Assembly (NCBI GenBank): GCA_947478725.1
Contig: CANJWZ010000021.1
Coordinates: 1-64,000, forward strand
Source: Comamonadaceae bacterium
Lineage (GTDB): Bacteria > Pseudomonadota > Gammaproteobacteria > Burkholderiales > Burkholderiaceae_C
Direction of reading: 5' to 3'
Length of the DNA: 64,000 nucleotides
In this document: piece after piece, positions 35,533 through 42,629 of the stretch
Layout of the letters: each line of letters starts with the position of its first letter
Numbering within the stretch: the first letter of the stretch is position 1
Position numbers and translations under genes: made by a program
Notes under the pieces: generated by a model
What the model was told of the DNA's origin: nothing
The model's input: the letters and a program-made list of their open reading frames with translations, nothing else
Database searches by the model: none

Positions 35533-36278
35533 GCCAGCCGCCCCCCAAAGCACCGTCGGCCGCCGAGGTGAAGGAGCGCCTGGAAGCGTTCCGCGCGCGG
35601 CGCGGCTACGTGCTGCCGCACCAAGGTGCCATGGCCGCGGCGCTGCCGGCGCTGCAGGACGTCTATCCCCTGTTCTACAAGACCCTCACGCTCGATCTAC
35701 ATCACCTCAGTGAGTTTGAACGAGAGTTCGTCTGGCTCGCCCTCCTGACCGCCGCCGACGAGGCCATCGGCACGCACCACATCCACCTGTTTTTCCAGAC
35801 GGGCGGCACCGACCGCTTGGCCGAAGCTGCGTTCCGGCTGGTGGCGTGGTCGCGCGGCGTGGAGACCTACCAGTTCCTGGAGAAACATTGGCAACCGTAC
35901 TTTCCGGTGCCGGGGCCGCGGCCCGCCTACATCGCCGGCAAGAAAGCGCTGGTGGCACAGTTCCCCGAGCTGCCGCGCGAACTGGTGCACCTGGCTCTGC
36001 TGGCGGCCTACGCCTCGCGCGCCCAGCATTGGGCGCTGGAGTTGGAGCTGGAGGGCTGTTATGCCAACGGTGTGTCCGAATACAAGATCGCCGAAGCGCT
36101 GAGCCTGGTGCTGTGGCCGTGCGGCGTGAACCGTTTCCTGGAAGCCAGCGGCGCTTGGCTGAAGGTCCTGCGCTCCGGCAAGGTCACGCCCTCTGCGCCC
36201 TTCCAGGCTTGGGCCGACACGCCTGGACAGGACGGCTTCCAGCTGGCGCCGCGTACCCCAACCGCTTCTCAAGATTGA
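35529..36278 (+). CDS. Carboxymuconolactone decarboxylase/AhpD-like two-domain protein
   Basis: This 249-residue helical protein begins at a GTG that overlaps the stop of the Bug gene. Two AhpD-like repeats can be seen: one around residues 45-95 (LSEFEREFVWLALLTAADEAIGTHHIHL) and one around 145-200 (ELVHLALLAAYASRAQHWALELELEGCYANG then YKIAEALSLVLW). The CxxC redox pair of AhpD is absent. A much longer open frame reading in from the middle of the Bug gene exists here but is not coding upstream of this GTG. Its function is unknown. Confidence 0.7.
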   Translation: MSQPPPKAPSAAEVKERLEAFRARRGYVLPHQGAMAAALPALQDVYPLFYKTLTLDLHHLSEFEREFVWLALLTAADEAIGTHHIHLFFQTGGTDRLAEAAFRLVAWSRGVETYQFLEKHWQPYFPVPGPRPAYIAGKKALVAQFPELPRELVHLALLAAYASRAQHWALELELEGCYANGVSEYKIAEALSLVLWPCGVNRFLEASGAWLKVLRSGKVTPSAPFQAWADTPGQDGFQLAPRTPTASQD

Positions 36279-36285
36279 TCACACC

Positions 36286-37068
36286 ATGACCCAAACTCCC
36301 GCCCATCCCGAGCGCGAGTACAGCGCCAGCGCCCTTCTGGCCATCGCCGTGCCCCAGGCCAACCCGATCGTGGAGCCCGAGTTCTGCGCCTTGGCTCCCG
36401 ACGGCGTGGGCGTCATCGCAACCCGCCTGCAGGGCAGTCGCACCGATTCCGGCAACCGGCTGGTGCAGTACCTGGACAACCTGGGTACCAGCATCGAGGC
36501 CTTTGACACCGCTCGCCCTGATGTGCTGGGCTTCGCCTGCACTGGCACCAGCTACCTGATTGGGCAGGACGAGGAGCGCAAGCGCATCGATGCGTTCGAG
36601 CAGCGGTTCGGTTTTCCCATCGTCACCGCCTCCCAGGCTATCCTGTCGGCCTGCCAGTCGCTGGGCATCAGGCGCATCGCACTGCTGGCGCCATACCCAG
36701 CCTTCTTAGTAGATGCGAGCCTGCAGTACTGGACGGCATCCGGGCTGGAGGTGGTGAGCTTCGCGCGCAAGGAGATGGATCCCATCGATACGCGTGCGGT
36801 GTACCGGATACGGGCGCCGATGGTGCTGGAGGCTGCAGCGGCGCTGAATGTAACCAACGCGGATGCCATCCTGTTGTCTGGCACCGGCATGCCGACGCTG
36901 CGCGTGATGCCGCAGCTGGCCCAGCTCACGAGCCGCCCGGTACTGTCGTCGAACCTGTGTCTGGCATGGGCGATGCTGAGGGCGGCGGGGGTCGAGCCGC
37001 CGGCTGCGCGCAAGGAACTCGGTGAGACCTTGTTGGGAGGGTGGGTGGAGCGGGCTGCGCGGCTTTGA
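36286..37068 (+). CDS. Maleate isomerase/arylmalonate decarboxylase-like protein
   Basis: This 260-residue protein of the Asp/Glu racemase superfamily carries the first-half motif LGFACTGTSYLIG with a conserved Cys near residue 85. The second-half motif AILLSGTGMPTLRV lacks the second Cys (SGTG in place of SCT). Maleate isomerases need both cysteines, while arylmalonate decarboxylase keeps only the second, so the reaction here is open. It starts 7 bases after the AhpD-like gene and ends the high-GC block. Confidence 0.8.
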   Translation: MTQTPAHPEREYSASALLAIAVPQANPIVEPEFCALAPDGVGVIATRLQGSRTDSGNRLVQYLDNLGTSIEAFDTARPDVLGFACTGTSYLIGQDEERKRIDAFEQRFGFPIVTASQAILSACQSLGIRRIALLAPYPAFLVDASLQYWTASGLEVVSFARKEMDPIDTRAVYRIRAPMVLEAAAALNVTNADAILLSGTGMPTLRVMPQLAQLTSRPVLSSNLCLAWAMLRAAGVEPPAARKELGETLLGGWVERAARL

Positions 37069-37264
37069 ATGGGGCGAGGTCCCCATATCTGTGACCAAGG
37101 CCAGCGCTTGGCTTTCAGCAAAGCGGCTCGGTCGATTTGACCGATGCAATTGGGGTGAATTGGGGTGATCAAGATGGTGGCGGGTCTGAACGCTTCAGCC
37201 CCGACCTGGAAGTACTTTGATGATGCCAAACTCGTCAGTTCATACAACGCCACTTAGCCGCTGA

Positions 37265-37423
37265 ATCACAAGGCGTGGAGTGCTGCTGTGTGGTGCCGGG
37301 CACAACATGCGCAAGATCCTCAAGAGGCTGAGGCTTCTTTGCGCCCGATTCGGTATCTCCATACAGCGATTTGTGAGCGCTTGCCACGTCAGGCGTACCG
37401 CTTCCGAACCGCTGGCCGCTTGA
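37265..37423 (+). mobile_element. Remnant of an IS5-like transposase C-terminus
   Basis: The frame reads LLCGAGHNMRKILKRLRLLCAR and ends in a TGA at 37421-37423. It resembles the C-terminal end of IS5-type transposases (a V/L-LCGAGHN-L/M-R helix). The IS fragment at 44578 has a comparable LCAAGDNIVWLLR segment. No start, catalytic residues or terminal inverted repeat remain. It sits exactly between the high-GC block and the AT-rich operon and so marks the left border of the latter. Confidence 0.5.
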
Positions 37424-37445
37424 AAAGCGTGTTTCTCAGGGGTGG

Positions 37446-38720
37446 CTAACGATTTTTTATTTTATATATTCTAATGATAAAGATCGCAATTCCGGTCATT
37501 AAAAGAGGCCATTGTATAGGAACAAAATTAACCCAAAGTTCTAATGAAAACCCGATGATTGCTAAACTTAAAACTTGAATAATTCTTCGAAGAACGTTGA
37601 ATTTATTGGTTACAAAAGGCAAAGAAAAAATTAGTCCAAGAAAAAAAACAAGCGTCCCGATTGCTATAGAAAGAGTGTATGAAGTAACCTTAATTCGGTA
37701 CGCGACATAGAAGGCGTCAATCAGTGTAAAGCCTGACGCAATTATGTATATACTTAAAAAAAACTTTAATATAAATGAACTACGCTGGTTTTTTGGTTTG
37801 AGAAATCTGATTGCTTTATCGTCTGAGATATTTTTGGGTTGCGAAGGCTGTGAAGTCGGAATCACGACTTTTTTAGTAAGGTCATGAATAATAGGAACTT
37901 TGGAAAGTGTGGATTTAGCTATTGGCCGTGGAGTTGCCTGATTAAAATTAATCTCAATCCAACTGCTAGCCGTTTCGAGGTCGTACTTGGCTTGAGCATC
38001 AATATGTTGCGAAAGCATTCTATGCGCAAGATGAGTAAGTTCGTATTTTTTATTATCTTGTAAAAAAGACATTTGAGCGCACTGACTCAACATATTTCCC
38101 AGGCTATGGGAAATGACACACCATGGTTTTTCAATGTTATCAACAACCAAATTCGAACTCCAATCAGATTTGTAGACACCCATTGGAATTTCAATTTTAA
38201 AATCATATTTTTCAGGCTCTAAAAGTTGATTTCTTTTGAAAAATTGTTGCCAGTCTTTTTTGATGGCCTCATATAAAATTGGGTGTTGCTGTCTGTCATC
38301 TGGTAACATAAAAAGAGGTTTTTCCAGTGGAAATCGTTTTGAGACAGCCAAACTGAAGTCAATTAAACAAACTTCGATGTGAGCAGAATTTAATGCCTGC
38401 TTCACCACAAAATTGCGAAGCGCGAGATCAAGATGCCAAACATTTAATTTAGCTAAGTCCTCTACAATTTTTAAAGATTGCTTAAGCGCATCGAAAGCCT
38501 GTGACTGGCCTTGTGAAGAAGAAGGTAGTTCCTTCAACCATTCCATTAAATTGACGCCTGCATGCGCCATTTCAATATATCTCTCTTTTTTGTTGTTCGA
38601 ATGCACTTCTGGAACTGAAGCATTTAATTGATTCAGCAAATCAAGAAATTGATACTCCCTAGATTGGGCATATTCCCCACCTGCACTGTCGGGAAATTCT
38701 TTTCTGTAGGTATTAGTCAA
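37446..38720 (-). CDS. Serine/threonine kinase-like membrane protein
   Basis: This 424-residue protein has a protein-kinase C-lobe. The catalytic loop HLDLALRN (His96, Asp98, Asn103) matches the HRDxxxxN motif, and IDFS (Asp121) replaces DFG. The glycine-rich loop is missing, and the N-lobe is reduced to about 40 residues with a possible Lys7 and Glu22 pair. Residues about 315-420 form four membrane segments, so the kinase part faces the cytoplasm. The start is a TTG nine bases after the phosphatase stop, in the same frame, with GAGG ahead of it. It is the last gene of the AT-rich operon. It may be an active divergent kinase or a pseudokinase. Confidence 0.7.
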   Translation of the reverse strand: MTNTYRKEFPDSAGGEYAQSREYQFLDLLNQLNASVPEVHSNNKKERYIEMAHAGVNLMEWLKELPSSSQGQSQAFDALKQSLKIVEDLAKLNVWHLDLALRNFVVKQALNSAHIEVCLIDFSLAVSKRFPLEKPLFMLPDDRQQHPILYEAIKKDWQQFFKRNQLLEPEKYDFKIEIPMGVYKSDWSSNLVVDNIEKPWCVISHSLGNMLSQCAQMSFLQDNKKYELTHLAHRMLSQHIDAQAKYDLETASSWIEINFNQATPRPIAKSTLSKVPIIHDLTKKVVIPTSQPSQPKNISDDKAIRFLKPKNQRSSFILKFFLSIYIIASGFTLIDAFYVAYRIKVTSYTLSIAIGTLVFFLGLIFSLPFVTNKFNVLRRIIQVLSLAIIGFSLELWVNFVPIQWPLLMTGIAIFIIRIYKIKNR

Positions 38721-38729
38721 AATACAACC

Positions 38730-39401
38730 TCAGATGAATTTAAGCCAAATCATTGCGACGCTTGTGTCATCCAAGCAACCAGAGTTTTGAGCATCGATTG
38801 CAAGTGAATTGCATAAATAAGCCAGATCAGCTTGACTTGGCTCGTTTCTGCCAAGCATTGCGAGACGGCTTTTAAGATTTTCTTCAGATGTTTTGAGACC
38901 CGGCCCATCAGACATCAGAATGGCACAGTAAAGTCCTTTGGGGTCGTGGTTACGAACATGTAATGTTTGACAAACTTCAGAGCCAACAAGTTGTGTGGGG
39001 TGTCCGTTTTCATCAAGGTCGCGGGGCATTTTTTCAACGCATTTCCATGGTGCAAAACCACCCCATGATTTTTGAAATAGCCAAAGGAAACTGTCTCCAA
39101 TGGAGGCTAATTCCAGCTCCTGATTGCTTGCTTTAACTCGCAAAAGGGTGCTGCCAGTTTCAGGAAACTTTTTGCACATTTCATCATGCCGTGTCATGAG
39201 GTGATCGGACAAATGTCCAGGATCATCCGTGGCCATGACTTGACTTAACCAGTCTGCGGCCAGTCCGCTGCCAGAACAACTGTTGGCCCCATCGCATAGG
39301 GTGAAGATATTTGAATTCTCATTGGCACTGAAGGCATCAAATCCTTTGCCATCACTTGCGTTGACGTTAAGCGCGCAAGCATAAACACACCTCAAACTCA
39401 T
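38730..39401 (-). CDS. PP2C-type protein phosphatase
   Basis: This 223-residue cytoplasmic phosphatase has the PP2C metal motifs in order: FDAFS (Asp22), CDGAN (Asp37, Gly38), ETGSTLL near 81-87, IGDSFLWL near 101, MSDGPG (Asp166) and DDTSVAMIW (Asp211, Asp212). It is shorter than typical PP2C domains (about 240-250 residues) but all key acidic residues are there. It would remove phosphate from Ser/Thr placed by the adjacent kinase. It overlaps the FHA gene by four bases and is followed by the kinase-like gene after nine. Confidence 0.85.
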   Translation of the reverse strand: MSLRCVYACALNVNASDGKGFDAFSANENSNIFTLCDGANSCSGSGLAADWLSQVMATDDPGHLSDHLMTRHDEMCKKFPETGSTLLRVKASNQELELASIGDSFLWLFQKSWGGFAPWKCVEKMPRDLDENGHPTQLVGSEVCQTLHVRNHDPKGLYCAILMSDGPGLKTSEENLKSRLAMLGRNEPSQADLAYLCNSLAIDAQNSGCLDDTSVAMIWLKFI

Positions 39402-40444
39402 GCAACAGCTTTCGGTCTAGGTGTTCCTTCGTGATCTTGTGGACTTGCATCATCCAAAAATATTTGAATGCTTGCATATTCCGCATGAGTGCCTATAGGG
39501 TTAATTTGTGCCGCTACCTCTGAATTAATTCCTGTACGCAAAGTTACTGCTTCTTTGTGTTTTAACGGATAAAGTTTAAGTTTTTCCAAAATCAAGCCAT
39601 CTTCACGCATGCAGCTTAAGGAAGCACTATCTGGAAGGTAATAATAAACTTGATCCATAATTTCAAGGATAATGAGTTGGCTTCTAGAAACATAAGTCGA
39701 ATTTACTTTGAATGGACTAAAGCCATACTGGCTGCTTAAGGGTGTTGGCTCTCTTCCAATGAGTGCTGGTAATTTTAAAAATTCCTTTCGGTTGCCAAGT
39801 CCATCATTAACTTGAATTTCCACCAAAATTTCAGAATGTATATTTTTTGAGCTGGATCGACTTAATATTTCGGTTTGTGAAAATGTTTTATTGGCGGTAG
39901 TTGATGGCGTAGATAAAGCCTTACCAAAGCGACTTGAAGTCACTTCTCTTTTGAATGGTCCACTGAGACTCGCAACAACTTCGAAAGAAATCCGACGACC
40001 TTTTAAAGAAATTTGAAAGCCTTCTTCACTCGTTAAGCTTTCCAATGAATCTGTTCCCAGTTGAACTGTAGCTTCAAAGTCATTTGGCACACGAACAAAA
40101 CTACCGCGTGAAGATCGATACTCTCGTTGGATAATTTGTTGAAAGAATTTTTTCCTAAATTCAGTATCTACTGATTCATGTGTAGATAGAAATTCTTCAA
40201 ATTTTTTGGCTACTTCTCTGTCTTTAGGTGAAATTACCAAACTGTCTAGCAAGAAATAACTTTCTTCTAAGACAGATTTCATGTATCGTGTTTCACGGTC
40301 TTCGATAGCTTGTTTTACGGCTTGCGCAGAAACACTTTTTAACTCCAAAAGAATGGAGTCGACAAAATCATCAGTTTGTCTCGTTTTAAATTTCTCTATA
40401 TTAGAATTAGAAATATTGCCCTTGAAGAAGTCTATTAAATTCAT
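39398..40444 (-). CDS. FHA-domain-like protein
   Basis: This 348-residue protein has a probable C-terminal FHA domain at about residues 222-300. It shows LIGREP (Gly230, Arg231), YVSRSQ (Ser253, Arg254) where FHA domains have SRxH, and PDSAS (Asp272, Ser273) where they have D-x-S-x-N-G. FHA domains bind phosphothreonine peptides. The first 135 residues are charged and helical and not recognised. It carries no membrane segment. Lying next to a phosphatase and a kinase, it is a likely reader of their phosphorylation. The missing His weakens but does not exclude phospho-binding. Confidence 0.6.
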   Translation of the reverse strand: MNLIDFFKGNISNSNIEKFKTRQTDDFVDSILLELKSVSAQAVKQAIEDRETRYMKSVLEESYFLLDSLVISPKDREVAKKFEEFLSTHESVDTEFRKKFFQQIIQREYRSSRGSFVRVPNDFEATVQLGTDSLESLTSEEGFQISLKGRRISFEVVASLSGPFKREVTSSRFGKALSTPSTTANKTFSQTEILSRSSSKNIHSEILVEIQVNDGLGNRKEFLKLPALIGREPTPLSSQYGFSPFKVNSTYVSRSQLIILEIMDQVYYYLPDSASLSCMREDGLILEKLKLYPLKHKEAVTLRTGINSEVAAQINPIGTHAEYASIQIFLDDASPQDHEGTPRPKAVA

Positions 40445-40455
40445 GATGAAACCTT

Positions 40456-40731
40456 TTATCCTATTTTAATTTCAAAAATACTACTGTCATGAATCTTGAG
40501 AGTTAAAATATTTTCAAGATTAAAATAAAGCGGTGACAGGGTATCAAATACCAACTCTTGGAACGACGATGATGGCACTGCACTGAAAACTGAATCAGGA
40601 ATCATTCCGATTAATTTACTATGTGTTCGTAATAATTTTCTAAGTTCTAATGAAAATGCAAGTAGCTGAACCGCTGGCTGACTTTCCTGGTCAAATGAAA
40701 ATGATGAAATTATGTTTTCATCTCTCATCAT
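40456..40731 (-). CDS. Hypothetical small protein of the SEDS-PBP-FHA operon
   Basis: This 91-residue protein is not recognised. It has no membrane segment or signal peptide, and a mixed helix (AFSLELRKLLRTHSKLIGMI) followed by strand-like hydrophobic stretches (ELVFDTLSPLYFNLENILTLKI). It overlaps the transpeptidase stop by four bases and ends 11 bases before the FHA gene, so it is cotranscribed with them. The tight packing and matching base composition argue that it is real. It may be a partner of the FHA protein. Confidence 0.65.
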   Translation of the reverse strand: MMRDENIISSFSFDQESQPAVQLLAFSLELRKLLRTHSKLIGMIPDSVFSAVPSSSFQELVFDTLSPLYFNLENILTLKIHDSSIFEIKIG

Positions 40732-42629
40732 TTTTTATCTCCGTTGACTGACAGTTCTGAAGCCAAATGTATGGCCAGCTCACTTGCAACATGAACGCTG
40801 TTAATTGACGCTTTCGGGTACGCAACAATCCCAATGGATAATTTTCGACCATCTGAATCGAGTTCAGACTTCATTATCCATTTGTTAAGTTGCGCTACAT
40901 CAATGATGCCCGTGAATAAAGTTGCTCCGCTGAAACCACGATCTTTTTGACTGACTGTACCTGTCTTAGCCCATAAGCCGCAGTCGCCAGAGCACGGGCG
41001 TTTAAATTCCCTTTGAAAAGCACTGGAAACGGTACCAGGGCCGCTCCAGCCAGTCTCTGCTGGCTCGACTACTTTGTGCATCCCAATCAAAACCGTCTGA
41101 GCGGCTTGACGCAAAGCCGCAGTAGGCGCTGAGCCTTCTTTAGAGCCGTTCAATTGTTTAATTAAGCTTGGCCGAACAAGTTTTTGTCCTTGTGATGTGC
41201 GGTAAATTTGTCCTGATAAGTGCGCTAAACCAAGTGCACTTGTGCGCGAATCACCCGCACCTATTGAAGATTGGACAGCAAGTGCTGTATTGAAATATGT
41301 GGCAGATCCAGGTGACTTCCTTTTGCCTTGTCTTATTTCATCGTACTCTTTCCAGCTAAGCATGTTCCCAGTCTTTGAACTTGAGTCTGTTATCTTAATT
41401 TTCCCAATAAATCCGGGAAGAAACATTGATTCTGAATCGCTAAATAAGCTTAAGCGCCCACATTGAATATCATTGTTTGGACAGTCATGCTTCCAATTCA
41501 ATAACTTAGCAATGGACTTGATTTTTTTTGGATGTTGACACTCATCCAATTGGCCATCACAGATTGCTTGTTTCTCCCACCATTCGTTGCGCTTAGTGAC
41601 AACTGAGTCTATTTGTTGGCCAGATGTTTTGATTTGCCTCTGGAGCATGAGCTGATCTATATTTCCATTCTCAGCCAAAACCATCGCGTGCAAAAGTTTT
41701 GCAGTAGATGCTGGTGGTGTTTCAATCAGAAGTGCTCCTAAGTTGCCATAGGCTTTAAATTTTTCACAAGGCCCTGACCAGCAAAGCGTTGCCAGGATAT
41801 CTCCTGATTTTGTATCCATAATGACTACTGATACATGCTTAAGAGCCGGTAATTTTTGGAATTTATTACAGTTTTCAGGACGTATAAGGCATCGCTCTAA
41901 ATCATCTAGTTTACCTTGTAATATGGGCTCCAAAGTTAATATTAATTCATTTTGATTTATTTTTGTCAATGTCTCATTTGGCGCATTAGCTAAAGCAATT
42001 CTGCTGAATTCAATTGTTTTCTTCATGCCAGAATTAGCTAAGAATGATGGTGTGCTGAGATCTAAATTTTCACGACGGCATCGCACTGGGTTACCAACGG
42101 CTAAGCCAAAATTTTCAAGGTTTTGGTAATAAATACAGGGCAATCTTCTATTCCATGAAACTCTTTCTGTTAAAGCTTCCTCAAAGAAAGTACTATTAAT
42201 TTTAATTTTTTCGTTATCTCTATTAATAAAATTTATTTTAGATAAGGCCTGCATATTTTCTATCCATTCACTGCAAGACAGACTAAAATCGATTTTTTGT
42301 TGAATTTTATGAAGAAGATTATCAGCACTTTCTGAATTCAATGAGTAACCATCCATCACACGAATTTTCAGAATGGTACGGCCACGATCGTTACAGGGTA
42401 GCGATTCTAGACTCGGTTTTTTTGCGATTTCTATCGGATCTAATTCATGTTGAGTTGCTTCGCTCATCATTTTCAATTGATATATTTTTCGGGTGGGTTT
42501 AAATATAGAAGTCTCATTCGGTGATGATGAGGCTTGATCAAACCATAAAATAGTTGCAGCTAAAACGGCGAAAAGCCATAAAGCAAGCCAAATAAGTCGA
42601 ATTAATAGTTCGCGTGAATAGTGATTCAT
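40728..42629 (-). CDS. Penicillin-binding protein-like transpeptidase (class B type)
   Basis: This 633-residue protein has an N-terminal anchor at about residues 10-30 and a periplasmic part. The transpeptidase signature is clear at both ends: SxxK as Ser308-Thr-Ala-Lys311 (PPASTAKLLHAMVLAENG), and KTGT at 555-558 (LWAKTGTVSQ). The segment QSSIGAGDSRTSALGLAHL near 453 matches the conserved region before it. I cannot find an SxN motif with confidence. The region 350-395 is Cys-rich (CDGQLDEC, CPNNDIQC), unusual for this family. It overlaps the SEDS gene by four bases, so the two probably form a glycosyltransferase-transpeptidase pair in the cell envelope. Confidence 0.85.
   Translation of the reverse strand: MNHYSRELLIRLIWLALWLFAVLAATILWFDQASSSPNETSIFKPTRKIYQLKMMSEATQHELDPIEIAKKPSLESLPCNDRGRTILKIRVMDGYSLNSESADNLLHKIQQKIDFSLSCSEWIENMQALSKINFINRDNEKIKINSTFFEEALTERVSWNRRLPCIYYQNLENFGLAVGNPVRCRRENLDLSTPSFLANSGMKKTIEFSRIALANAPNETLTKINQNELILTLEPILQGKLDDLERCLIRPENCNKFQKLPALKHVSVVIMDTKSGDILATLCWSGPCEKFKAYGNLGALLIETPPASTAKLLHAMVLAENGNIDQLMLQRQIKTSGQQIDSVVTKRNEWWEKQAICDGQLDECQHPKKIKSIAKLLNWKHDCPNNDIQCGRLSLFSDSESMFLPGFIGKIKITDSSSKTGNMLSWKEYDEIRQGKRKSPGSATYFNTALAVQSSIGAGDSRTSALGLAHLSGQIYRTSQGQKLVRPSLIKQLNGSKEGSAPTAALRQAAQTVLIGMHKVVEPAETGWSGPGTVSSAFQREFKRPCSGDCGLWAKTGTVSQKDRGFSGATLFTGIIDVAQLNKWIMKSELDSDGRKLSIGIVAYPKASINSVHVASELAIHLASELSVNGDKK

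Noticed and set aside
37085..37112. Near-match of about 19 bases to the start of the racemase-like gene at 32697
   Set aside because: One short near-identity (GACCAAGG-x-CAGCGCTTGG) is not enough to call a duplication; the flanks do not align.
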